From: CANHCC01 sp040381555
GTDB taxonomy: Bacteria; Bacteroidota; Bacteroidia; J057; RFSG01
Direction of reading: 5' to 3'
NCBI GenBank assembly: GCA_040381555.1
Contig: JBEIHC010000026.1
Location: 1-28,991, forward strand
Length of the DNA: 28,991 bases
The position numbers were made by a program, and so were the translations under genes. The notes under the pieces are model-generated. The model had not been told where the DNA came from. It did not search any database and saw nothing but the letters and a program-made list of their open reading frames with translations. Positions 17,064-24,957 of the stretch are shown piece by piece. Each line of letters starts with the position of its first letter. Positions within the stretch are counted from its first letter, which is position 1.

Positions 17064-18626
17064 TTACTTCGGCCTTAAAGTTATCAAAGGCACCATCATT
17101 TCTTCCATACTAATCCCCCCATGCTGGAAGGTGTTTTTAAAATACTGTACATAATGATTGTAATTGTTGGGATAGGCAAAGAAATAATCTTCCGTAGTAA
17201 ACACATAGCGAGCACTTACCCCCATTTTAGGTAAACCTAAATCTGCTGGATTATTGACAGTCATTAAATAACGACTTTCTTCATAATTTAAATTACGCCC
17301 TTGTTTATAACGAAGATTGGTTGTTGTATTTCGATCTCCTAAAATTTTCACCGGGCGATTTACTCTTACTGTGCCATGATCAGAAGTAATGACAATGCGT
17401 ACATTTTTTTCGCGCAGTTTTTTCAGCATAGATAAAAAGGGAGAATGCTCTAGCCAAGATTTAGATAAAGAACGGTAAGCCGCTTCATCTGGAGCTAATT
17501 CCCGAATCATATTCATTTCGGTTCGGCTATGAGAAAGCATATCTATAAAATTTACGACAATCGCATTTAAATCCAGGTGCATAAAATTCAGGATATTATC
17601 GGCTAATTCTTTATTCTGATCGTTGGAAATAATTTTATGATAGTGATGTCGTATATTTAAGCGTTTACGCATAATTTGTTCGGTCAGCAATTCTCCTTCA
17701 AATTGATTTTTACCTCCCTCATCATCATCATTTAGCCAATATTTTGGGTAGCGGGTAGCAATTTCCGCAGGCATTAATCCAGAAAATATAGAATTACGGG
17801 CATATTGAGTAGCTGTGGGCAGAATGCTCAAATACCAGCTATCATCTTCTACTTCATAATACTGACGAATCAATGGTTCAAACATTTTCCACTGATCATA
17901 GCGCATACAATCCACCAGAATAAAAAAAACACTCTCTTGTCCTTTACCTAATAAGGGAAATACTTTTTCGCTTAATACATCTGGGGACAAAATAGGCTTA
18001 GCACTTCCTTTTCCGGCAATCCATTTAGGGTATTCCTTTTGTATAAATTTGGCAAAATTTACATTTGCTTCAGACTTTTGACTAGTCAGAACTTCGCGCA
18101 TACTGGAATCTTCCTGTTTTTCAAGTTCCAGTTCCCAAAAGACTAATTTCCGATAGATTTCCGCCCAACCGTGGATGTCCATATCATCATAAAACGCCAT
18201 GCCGATTTTGCGAAAATCTTCCTGATAACCAGAGGTGGTTTTTCGCTCTACGAGTTTACGATTCTCCAATATTTTTTTACAAGAGAGTAAAATTTGATTG
18301 GGATTAACCGGCTTGATTAAATAATCTGCAATACGAGAACCGATAGCATCTTCCATTAAATGCTCTTCTTCGGATTTGGTAATCATTACTACGGGTACAT
18401 CCGGGCGAATAGTTTTTATTCGATTCAAGGTTTCTAATCCGGAAAGCCCCGGCATGTGCTCATCGAGGAAAATAATATCAAATCTTCCTGCTTGTACAGC
18501 ATCTACAGCGTCCTGCCCATTGGTGAGGGGTAAAACAGTGAATCCTTTCTGTTGCAGAAAGAGAATTTGCGGTTTCAACAGATCGATTTCATCGTCTGCC
18601 CAAAGAATTTTTGTTTCCTGATTCAT
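17064..18626 (-). CDS. porX: T9SS response regulator PorX (receiver plus PglZ phosphatase-like domain)
   Basis: 520 residues. The receiver domain occupies residues 6-120 with acidic pair D11/D12, phosphoacceptor D55 (FDIIFLDEHMPG), T83 and K105 (DYLIKPVNP). A helical linker is followed by a PglZ/alkaline-phosphatase-like domain from about residue 225: FFILVDCMRYDQW with D239, NFIDMLSHSRTEMN, and SDHGTVRV with D416-H417, residues expected to bind zinc. In Porphyromonas gingivalis and Flavobacterium, PorX with the histidine kinase PorY regulates type IX secretion and its PglZ domain hydrolyses oligonucleotide/phosphodiester substrates. No porY lies in this window. The length and order match the family. 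It is divergent from the HD phosphohydrolase gene (67 bp between) and convergent with a T9SS-sorted subtilase. Confidence 0.95.
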   Translation of the reverse strand: MNQETKILWADDEIDLLKPQILFLQQKGFTVLPLTNGQDAVDAVQAGRFDIIFLDEHMPGLSGLETLNRIKTIRPDVPVVMITKSEEEHLMEDAIGSRIADYLIKPVNPNQILLSCKKILENRKLVERKTTSGYQEDFRKIGMAFYDDMDIHGWAEIYRKLVFWELELEKQEDSSMREVLTSQKSEANVNFAKFIQKEYPKWIAGKGSAKPILSPDVLSEKVFPLLGKGQESVFFILVDCMRYDQWKMFEPLIRQYYEVEDDSWYLSILPTATQYARNSIFSGLMPAEIATRYPKYWLNDDDEGGKNQFEGELLTEQIMRKRLNIRHHYHKIISNDQNKELADNILNFMHLDLNAIVVNFIDMLSHSRTEMNMIRELAPDEAAYRSLSKSWLEHSPFLSMLKKLREKNVRIVITSDHGTVRVNRPVKILGDRNTTTNLRYKQGRNLNYEESRYLMTVNNPADLGLPKMGVSARYVFTTEDYFFAYPNNYNHYVQYFKNTFQHGGISMEEMMVPLITLRPK

Positions 18627-18693
18627 TTATTATCCGGGGAAAATTTGTGACATTGCCACTTGAAGTGCTAAATTAGCCTTTCAGAACGAGCCA

Positions 18694-19911
18694 TTGACAC
18701 CTAAGAAAATATTTAACGACCCTGTTCATGGATTTATTGAGGTTCCAAAAGGAATTCTCTTGGATTTAATTGATTCAGAAATCTTCCAGCGACTCCGAAG
18801 GATTCGGCAACTGGCCTTAACCTCCTTAATTTATCCGGGGGCCGTGCATTCCCGCTTCAATCATGCCTTGGGCGCTATGTATTTGATGCAGCAGGCTTTA
18901 GAAACTTTGTCCTCCAAGGGAGTGGATATATCTCCTGAAGAAAAAGAAGCGGCTCAAATTGCCATTTTGCTGCACGACCTCGGACATGGACCCTTTTCGC
19001 ATGCATTGGAAAATGTAATTATCCCTGGTTTGCATCATGAAACGATGAGTCGCCGACTGATGGAAAAACTGAATGTTCAATTTGAAGGCAAACTCAGTTT
19101 AGCTATTCAAATTTTTGAAGATAAGTACTCAAAAAAATTTTTGCATCAGTTGGTTTCCGGGCAATTAGACATGGACCGAATGGATTATTTGATGCGGGAC
19201 TCCTTTTTTACTGGGGTAGCAGAAGGAATTGTGGGAACCGATCGCATAATCAAAACTCTACATGTTCGGGACAATGTGCTGGTGGTTGAGCATAAAGGAA
19301 TCTATTCGGTCGAAAAATTTATCATTGCCCGAAGACTTATGTATTGGCAGGTATATTTGCATAAAGCCGTTATTTCTGCGGAATATATGCTTGTGCACAT
19401 TCTCAAAAGAGCAAGATTTTTACAACAGTCTGGAGAGAATATCTGGTTAAATGAAACGCTTCACTGGTTTTTTACCCATCATTCGCCTGAAAGCAACTAC
19501 ATTTCTCAAGAAGCCGTTGAGCATTTTATCAAATTGGATGATGAGGATATTTTATTTGCGCTTAAACAATGGCAATTTTCATCCGATGAAACGCTGTCCA
19601 GCTTGTGCAAAGGATTGTTGCATAGAAAATTATTGAAGGCAAAACTACAAGACACCCCTTTTTCGGATCAAGAAATTGCCCGTATTCAGAGTCAATCCGG
19701 CCTTTCTAATCCAGAATATTTCATCTTCACGGGAACGGTTTCTAACCTAGCCTATTTAGGTAATCAGAAAGAGCCCATTTTAATTCAATATAAAGAGGGT
19801 AAAGTATTAGATTTAGCCCAGGCATCCGACATGCATAATATTGTCGCTCTTTCGTTGCCTGTTAAGAAGTACTTTTTCTGCCAACCAGAGACACTTTCAC
19901 TTAAAAAATAG
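18694..19911 (+). CDS. HD-domain phosphohydrolase (dGTPase-like, COG1078 type)
   Basis: 405 residues beginning at a TTG codon (18694): an in-frame stop lies at 18661 and no ATG precedes the conserved start KIFNDPVHGFIEVPKG. The HD metal site is complete: H52/H57 in HSRFNHALG, H94-D95 in LLHDLGHGPFSH, and the Asp region QLDMDRMDYLMRDS (residues 157-170). This is the HD superfamily related to dNTP triphosphohydrolases; many such proteins hydrolyse nucleotides, but the substrate of this subgroup is not settled. It should be cytoplasmic, as no signal peptide is seen. It is divergent from porX and is followed after 81 bp by the exported barrel-like protein. The TTG start suggests low translation. 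Nothing suggests truncation. Confidence 0.9.
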   Translation: MTPKKIFNDPVHGFIEVPKGILLDLIDSEIFQRLRRIRQLALTSLIYPGAVHSRFNHALGAMYLMQQALETLSSKGVDISPEEKEAAQIAILLHDLGHGPFSHALENVIIPGLHHETMSRRLMEKLNVQFEGKLSLAIQIFEDKYSKKFLHQLVSGQLDMDRMDYLMRDSFFTGVAEGIVGTDRIIKTLHVRDNVLVVEHKGIYSVEKFIIARRLMYWQVYLHKAVISAEYMLVHILKRARFLQQSGENIWLNETLHWFFTHHSPESNYISQEAVEHFIKLDDEDILFALKQWQFSSDETLSSLCKGLLHRKLLKAKLQDTPFSDQEIARIQSQSGLSNPEYFIFTGTVSNLAYLGNQKEPILIQYKEGKVLDLAQASDMHNIVALSLPVKKYFFCQPETLSLKK

Positions 19912-19992
19912 CGCGATTCGTAAATAAACTTATGAAAAGCCCATAATTTCTTGCTTATTTCGCATTAAACGAATATTTTTAACCTGAACTAT

Positions 19993-20742
19993 ATGAAAAA
20001 AATCTTTACACTTATGACCGGGCTCTTCCTAGGGATGATGAGCCTTCAGGCACAAGATGCCAAAACAACCGAATCTGCCCCTGCAAAAACAGGATGCTGC
20101 AGTAATCTCAAAATCGGAGTTACTGCCAATATGGGTGTGGGCATTCCAGATCTTATTCGTCTTAATACACGATTGAGATTGAATGGCATGAGACCTATTC
20201 CATCTGAATATGTGATCGGAACCACTATGCTTTCCGTTCATACTGGTAAACTTCGTTATGGATTAGAAGTAGGAAGTGGTAGAAGAGTTTCAGAATTTCC
20301 TCAAGACACACTTAGCCGCGTAAATGTTACCCATCGCATCATTGGCTTACAAGCGGGTTATTCTGTAATTCAAAATGAAAGATATGATGTAAGTGTGTTT
20401 GGTGCTCTATATGATCATAGAATGAAGGTAGAATATTTACCTACTGATGCCTCTGACCAAACTTTTGATGAATACAGCAGTACTCAGCGGAAAACGATTC
20501 TGTTAAATCACAACATTGCAACCATTCGTTTCGGTGCTGCTTGTGACTACTACTTTACTATTGGCTCTAAAGAAGGTGTACATTTACCGCTCACTTGTGG
20601 TCTTGCTGCTCATGTAGGTACGCCAATCTCTCGTGGTTCTTGGAACTATGAGTCCATAGAAACTGTAAGTGACCCATTGAAAGTAAATCCAATGCAGTGG
20701 AATCTTTCTGCTAGAATTGGGATTTTATTGGTTAACAAATAA
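19993..20742 (+). CDS. Exported outer-membrane-barrel-like protein, unknown function
   Basis: 249 residues with a signal peptide (MKKIFTLMTGLFLGMMSLQAQ). A short polar linker with a Cys pair (KTGCCSNLK) leads into alternating amphipathic strands (LKIGVTANMGVGIPD, LRYGLEVGSGRRVSE, IIGLQAGYSVIQNERYDVSV, NIATIRFGAACDYYF, WNLSARIGILLV), as in small outer-membrane beta-barrels of Bacteroidota. The last residues are LLVNK, not the usual terminal aromatic, so a soluble periplasmic beta protein is also possible. No enzymatic motif is seen and I do not recognise the family. It is a single-gene unit ending at a strong intrinsic terminator (20762-20798); the 81-bp gap before it probably holds its promoter, though no good match is visible. 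Confidence 0.85.
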   Translation: MKKIFTLMTGLFLGMMSLQAQDAKTTESAPAKTGCCSNLKIGVTANMGVGIPDLIRLNTRLRLNGMRPIPSEYVIGTTMLSVHTGKLRYGLEVGSGRRVSEFPQDTLSRVNVTHRIIGLQAGYSVIQNERYDVSVFGALYDHRMKVEYLPTDASDQTFDEYSSTQRKTILLNHNIATIRFGAACDYYFTIGSKEGVHLPLTCGLAAHVGTPISRGSWNYESIETVSDPLKVNPMQWNLSARIGILLVNK

Positions 20743-20761
20743 ATAAATTATTTATTCCTTC

Positions 20762-20798
20762 AAAAAAAGCGGCTGAATTTTTAGCCGCTTTTTTTTTT
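20762..20798 (+). terminator. Rho-independent terminator
   Basis: The stem AGCGGCT (20768-20774) pairs with AGCCGCT (20783-20789) around an 8-nt AT-rich loop, extended by an upstream A-run against a downstream run of nine or more T (to 20798). It lies 20 nt after the stop of the barrel-like gene and would end its transcript; the A-run on the other side allows weak bidirectional action. Confidence 0.92.
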
Positions 20799-20844
20799 CG
20801 AAAAAATCAACTCACACCACTTAACTTTATTAAGTGTATTGTGA

Positions 20845-21110
20845 GGGCTCTACGCCATTAATTGTGGGTAATTAAATCTTAGAAATACACTGTATAGTGG
20901 TTATAAATCTTCTCCTTAGTTTATAACAAGGTTAGACCCTCTCCCTCCCCTCTCCAATGGGGCTTCAACCCCACTGGCCACAACAATTGTATCCAGAATT
21001 TCATTAAATTCAACAAAGTGGAATTATACTGAATTTGGGGGGGGAATTATTTGCTATTCCGAAATTTGGGAAAATGTTCCTATCAACCCCACAAAAAACG
21101 GCGTAGAGAC
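20845..21110. repeat. MITE-like repeat, type 2, copy B
   Basis: About 266 bp bounded by clear terminal inverted repeats: left CTCTACGCCATTAATTGTGG and right end (reverse complement) CTCTACGCCGTTTTTTGTGG, 17 of 20 identical. The interior contains a C-rich tract (20938-20956) and a GGGG-CTTCAA-CCCC hairpin near 20958-20972. An inverted relative lies at 28721-28900, sharing a 29-nt block with one mismatch (20963-20991) and GCTATTCCGAAATT. It has no coding capacity. It sits between the terminator of the upstream gene and the end of the acyltransferase gene. Confidence 0.8.
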
Positions 21111-21117
21111 ATTATGA

Positions 21118-21288
21118 GTAAATAGACAATTAAATGAAATAGGGCGTTTCATCGACCCTTCCGATTGGCTGCACCGGCACATCCTGATGAGTACAGAAAA
21201 CTACCGAAGCCCATCAGAAGTGGTCAATAAAACCAAAACTCTTGGGGTTATTATATGCTGGTTTGTGATTCATAACCTAAGCGTTTAA
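21118..21288 (+). pseudogene. Possible 5'-truncated gene fragment
   Basis: A stop-to-stop frame of 56 codons begins right after the repeat at 20845-21110. It reads protein-like: GRFIDPSDWLHRHILMSTEN, YRSPSEVVNKTKTLGVI, then a hydrophobic end. Its GC content is higher than the flanks. No start codon lies before the internal ATG at 21187. It may be the 3' remnant of a disrupted gene; I do not recognise the family, and chance is possible. Confidence 0.25.
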
Positions 21289-21503
21289 TTTCAAAACTCT
21301 TTGATTTCACACTTAATTACTAAATCAAAGCATCGCTTTTATTACACCAATTGCAGATTCGCCTTTCGTTATCAAGGAAAAGCTGATGAGCTGAAAATAA
21401 AATTCTCCTTGTTATTGTCGTTATACAACCTAGATAAAGCCTTTATAATCAGTCTTAGAAAAATCAAGAAACAATTTAATTGAACCGAACGCTTAATTCT
21501 ACT
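21289..21503. other. AT-rich intergenic DNA before the acyltransferase stop
   Basis: A 60-codon plus-strand frame starting with TTG exists here (21301-21483), but its lysine-rich low-complexity product looks like non-coding AT-rich DNA. I see no terminator or RNA structure. Confidence 0.5.
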
Positions 21504-22568
21504 TCAACTCCCTTGTTTTTGAGAAGCGTGCGTATCTGTTGCATTCTTCTTAAACCATTCTTTAATCGAATGGGACCAATTTAGGGAAGGTACTTCAACA
21601 TAACGCCATAGAATCCATGCAGCCAAAACACTTATAAGAATTGTTAGGGAGAAATAAGTAATACCCCAAAATGCTCCAGTAGGCAATCGTCTAAAGATGG
21701 AAAACAAAACGGAAATAACTAAAGGATGTACCAGGTATAAAGAATAGGAAATTTTGCCCAAGAAGATACCCGGTAATTGATAGTTGTGAAAGCGCAGAAT
21801 AAGAAAAAAACTTAATAATCCTGTAGCGGCTGCTACCCAGTGATATTGAAATCCAACCAAAACCGTTTCGAGTAGTGCCACGGCTATTCCTGTTTTTAAA
21901 TCAATTAAACCATTGAACAACTGATACAACACTATTCCCATCACAAATAACCCTTGATATCTGAAAATAAATAAATCGTTATTGCTGAATTGCAAAAACC
22001 CTATGAGTGCCAAGAAAACCAAAATCACAGGTTGTGACCATTTGAAACGCTGTAATAATTGAAAGCTGAGGCCCAACAAAACATAATACTGAAACTCAAT
22101 TGCTAAGGTCCAGAAAGCATTATTGTACCAAGTATAGGTTGTAGAAAAGGGTATTAAATATCCAAGATGAAGCACCGTTCGAATCCAATCAAAATGAAAA
22201 GGATTACCTGCAAAACCAGGGCGAAGGGTAATGATCCAATAATACAATAAAGTGAGGGCAATTATAAAATAATATGGCACATCAATCCGTACAGATCGTT
22301 GTGCTAAAAAACGAAAAATGTCTGTCGTTTTGTAAGCCATTGCATGCAAAGACCAGGGCATCACCACTCCTGAGATTACAAAAAACATGACTACCCCCAT
22401 CTGACCGTAGGAGAAAATCTGCACAATCAGGTTGAAATCTGTTAAAAGCTCAGATGCATGGCATAATAGAACTGCAAACGCAGCATAACCCCTCAATGAA
22501 CCAATAATACTAATCCTTCCTTTTGACTCTACAACGGGAAAATCAAGCCATGAATGTTTATCTTTCAC
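21504..22568 (-). CDS. Acyltransferase 3 family membrane protein
   Basis: 354 residues with about ten membrane helices. The family signature is near the N-terminus: SLRGYAAFAVLLCHASELL with R26 and the likely catalytic H37, then a helix with GQMGVVMFFVISGVVMPWS. These match the acyltransferase 3 (OafA/NodX-like) family, which moves acetyl or other acyl groups from the cytoplasm onto surface glycans, lipopolysaccharide or antibiotics at the inner membrane. The target here is unknown. The start appears to be GTG at 22568, as no ATG lies before the conserved motif. The gene stands alone between a repeat-containing gap (20743-21503) and a 261-bp AT-rich gap without visible features. Single acyltransferase 3 genes are common in variable envelope loci, consistent with an accessory role. 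Confidence 0.92.
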   Translation of the reverse strand: MKDKHSWLDFPVVESKGRISIIGSLRGYAAFAVLLCHASELLTDFNLIVQIFSYGQMGVVMFFVISGVVMPWSLHAMAYKTTDIFRFLAQRSVRIDVPYYFIIALTLLYYWIITLRPGFAGNPFHFDWIRTVLHLGYLIPFSTTYTWYNNAFWTLAIEFQYYVLLGLSFQLLQRFKWSQPVILVFLALIGFLQFSNNDLFIFRYQGLFVMGIVLYQLFNGLIDLKTGIAVALLETVLVGFQYHWVAAATGLLSFFLILRFHNYQLPGIFLGKISYSLYLVHPLVISVLFSIFRRLPTGAFWGITYFSLTILISVLAAWILWRYVEVPSLNWSHSIKEWFKKNATDTHASQKQGS

Positions 22569-22829
22569 TCGTTTATAATCAACTATTTATCTACAAATGT
22601 ATAAAACGAGGGAATAGAATCAAAGCTCAAGTGCTAGGGAAAATCTACTATTTTGATTTATACTGCCTCTTCAAGATAATCCTGGGGCACAAAACAAAGG
22701 ATTAATTACCTACAAAAAAAGACTTAGAGCCAATAGAAAACAAGTCATAAAAAACACTATTGAAATAGCACAAGATACACCTTGTAAATACCTGTATATG
22801 TCTATTCGGTTTGTATTTACAAATATTAT

Positions 22830-23483
22830 CTATTCTTGTTTTCGTCCACCACTATACTTATCATTTAATCCAATTCCTGCAAGAATTTGCTCTCTATATT
22901 TTTCGATTCTTCCTAACCTGGACTTTGATTGCTTCGGTTGAGAAAAGGTAATTATATAAGCTCGTTGCCTACCTGGAGTTAGTGCGTAGAAAGCTTCCTT
23001 ATAAAGTGTATCGTTTTCGAACACCTCTAATAATTCCTCCGGAATAGGCTCAGGGTTTTTCTTGAACACTACTTTTTCTCCTCTCGCTTCAATTTCAATT
23101 GCTTCCTGAATGTAGGATTTCAAAACATCCTTTAATTTTTGTATTTCGTCCGGATTTGTAAATTTAATTATTCTGTCTGATTGCTTATTTCCTTGTTGAA
23201 TAAAAATATTATGTGAATCAGCTAATAATACTCCTTTGAAAAAACCAAGGGTTGCGGAATGTTTCAAGGCAGCAACAGTAATTATATTTTTTGCGTTATG
23301 CGTATAAACGGGTACGCCCCATTTAATTTCTTCCTTCAATCCTGTTTCTAAAACTATCTGCCTAAGCATTTCTAACTCCAATTTCCAAGTGTTGACTTTA
23401 CACTGCGGGGTGGCTCCGTATTTGCAACGCATACAGCCATCTATCAAATACTTGTCGACTTGTGAATTTAATTCGAGGTTCAT
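22830..23483 (-). CDS. YdeI/OmdA-family protein with DUF1801 domain
   Basis: 217 residues. The N-terminal part has the typical GCMRCKYGATPQCKVNTW segment (three Cys, residues 17-28) and a DUF1801/YdhG-like domain (EEIKWGVPVYTHNAKNI, LGFFKGVLLAD). The C-terminal part is the bacteriocin-resistance YdeI/OmpD-associated segment: PIPEELLEVFEND, FYALTPGRQRAYIITFSQPK, SRLGRIEKYREQILAG. This full two-part layout is common in Bacteroidota. Its E. coli relative is linked to resistance to antimicrobial peptides, but the biochemical function is not established. It should be cytoplasmic, as no signal peptide is present. It stands alone: a 261-bp gap separates it from the acyltransferase gene and a 174-bp gap from the DUF2911 gene. 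Confidence 0.92.
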   Translation of the reverse strand: MNLELNSQVDKYLIDGCMRCKYGATPQCKVNTWKLELEMLRQIVLETGLKEEIKWGVPVYTHNAKNIITVAALKHSATLGFFKGVLLADSHNIFIQQGNKQSDRIIKFTNPDEIQKLKDVLKSYIQEAIEIEARGEKVVFKKNPEPIPEELLEVFENDTLYKEAFYALTPGRQRAYIITFSQPKQSKSRLGRIEKYREQILAGIGLNDKYSGGRKQE

Positions 23484-23657
23484 GTTTTACGATCTGAATA
23501 CTTTCAATATGCTTAGATGCAACGCTCAAAAAAACAGGTACAATATTGTCGGCGAAATCAATTATCCTCTAGGATTTTTATCCAATTTCAACACTTACAA
23601 CTCCTGTTTAATCCCTAGAGAATTAAGTTAATTCAAGTATAAATTTTTACGCCATAC

Positions 23658-24218
23658 TTAGATACCGGTCTCTAATCCAATAGGTATGTTAATTTGAACA
23701 TCACTCCATTCGAAAGAGATAATTGCTGCACTTTCTGTACTCTCAACTATTCGAGTTGTAAACACTTCGACCGGTACTTCTAATTTTGTAACCGCTACTT
23801 CTGTTGTAAATAAATCTTGGCTGTAATCCGGCTCAAACGCTCCCCATTTTCCCAGGTCAGTATTTACGCCAATCCGAAAGGACTTTTCACCCGGAATGGC
23901 ATATAGACTATAGGTACCTGCTTTCAGGGATACGCCATTAAACAATACATTTTGATTGAAAGTAACCTCAGTAGCTTCGTTGGCTCCGAGCCTCCAATAT
24001 TTGCCATAAGGCTGTAATGCTTCTTCCGCTTCTGTTCCAAATATCAATCGTTCTCTAACCGAGGGTCGGTTATATTTTACTTTTATTTCTAAGCCATTTG
24101 CCCTCCATTCTGCATTTCCAGGAGGGCTTAAAGTGCGATTGCGATGATTTGCATAAAAGAACAGAAGAATCAGCACCAGTGAGAGTACACCTAATCCAAT
24201 GAGAATTTTCTTAACCAT
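23658..24218 (-). CDS. DUF2911 domain protein, membrane-anchored or exported
   Basis: 186 residues. An N-terminal hydrophobic helix (VKKILIGLGVLSLVLILLFFY) acts as signal or membrane anchor. The rest is one DUF2911 domain: GLEIKVKYNRPSVRERLIFG, YGKYWRLGANEATEVTFNQN, SLKAGTYSLYAIPGEKSFRI, and an end VQINIPIGLETGI. DUF2911 proteins are widespread in Bacteroidota envelopes, of unknown function; the fold is beta-rich. The length is normal for the family. Transcription is from the minus strand; the 739-bp region upstream (24219-24957) would contain its promoter. No neighbour suggests a pathway. Confidence 0.92.
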   Translation of the reverse strand: MVKKILIGLGVLSLVLILLFFYANHRNRTLSPPGNAEWRANGLEIKVKYNRPSVRERLIFGTEAEEALQPYGKYWRLGANEATEVTFNQNVLFNGVSLKAGTYSLYAIPGEKSFRIGVNTDLGKWGAFEPDYSQDLFTTEVAVTKLEVPVEVFTTRIVESTESAAIISFEWSDVQINIPIGLETGI

Positions 24219-24484
24219 TCTACTTTTTGTTTAATTGACTACTAAAGTATGAAGAATTAATTTCATTTAGGTAGTTGGGAGCAGTCTTAATCCTGATTTG
24301 TTACCTAAATCCTCAAAACCTGAATTTTCAGATGAATCAAGTTCGCTCTTTAAACAGATTACCAACCAAATATATACTGGATAAAATACAGAATGGACTC
24401 TATTGTATTGCGTTAGATTCTGCTTCTTTTTGAAATGAGCAATAGGAAAAACAATATATTTCTTTACTGTATAATATAAATTTT
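24219..24484. other. Non-coding DNA upstream of the DUF2911 gene
   Basis: AT-rich, with frequent stops in all frames and no convincing gene. The promoter of the DUF2911 gene is expected in the first 100 bp, but I find no good match to the TTTG / TAnnTTTG pattern. Confidence 0.5.
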
Positions 24485-24668
24485 GGGCTCTACACCATTA
24501 TTTGCGTAGAATTTGTAAGTGTTTTTTTATCAAGTGTGCTCTGCTCACTCGCTATGCCACACCGAAGGAGAAGAGATCAAGCCATAAGCCACAGCTTCAG
24601 AACCAACATCTTGTATTTAATGGACTGAATATTGTAACTTTTTTTACTTTATGCGTGTAAAATGGTAG
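24485..24668. repeat. MITE-like repeat, type 1, degraded copy C
   Basis: It starts GGGCTCTACACCATTATTTG, nearly the left end of copy B (GGGCTCTACGCCATTAATTG). The middle (24570-24632) aligns in the same order with the reverse complement of copy A: CCGAAGGAGA, CCACAGCTTC and ATCTTGTATTTAATGG against CCGAAGGAGA, CCACAGCTCC and ATCTTGTGTTTAATAGG. The right end, read in reverse, begins TCTACCATTTTACACGCATA and is a poor match to the terminal repeat. It appears to be a decayed copy, not coding. Confidence 0.55.
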
Positions 24669-24957
24669 ATTGTCAATATTTCTATAATGACAGAATCTTT
24701 AGTGCGATTATTTGTCGATTATGATATTCAATCAAGCTAGATTATAGCCGATTAAACCGATCTGTCTATATACCGAATTGAAATAGGCATATCCGGTAGG
24801 TCAATAAATAGTGTCTAGTATCACCACCGTAAACAAACTCTTCTGAACTGCACATAGCCTTTAATTTTGGTATACCTAAATATAGTAAGGGTACATCGAC
24901 CTAATTCTTTGGTCTCTCTAATCTAGCTATTGAAATCTGATCACAGAAAAGAAAACA
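24669..24957. other. Non-coding DNA downstream of the trypsin-like protease gene
   Basis: I see nothing firm. A 44-codon minus-strand stop-free stretch near 24770-24900 shows no family resemblance and starts after a stop. No T-tract hairpin is visible for the protease transcript. Confidence 0.45.

Noticed and set aside
21301..21483. 60-codon plus-strand frame with TTG start
   Set aside because: Lysine-rich, low-complexity product in non-coding AT-rich DNA, with no motif.
23389..23631. 80-codon plus-strand frame overlapping the YdeI-like gene start
   Set aside because: Antisense shadow of a well-supported gene; product has no domain.
24770..24900. 44-codon minus-strand open stretch
   Set aside because: No family resemblance, preceded by a stop, and of a length that AT-rich non-coding DNA can give by chance.
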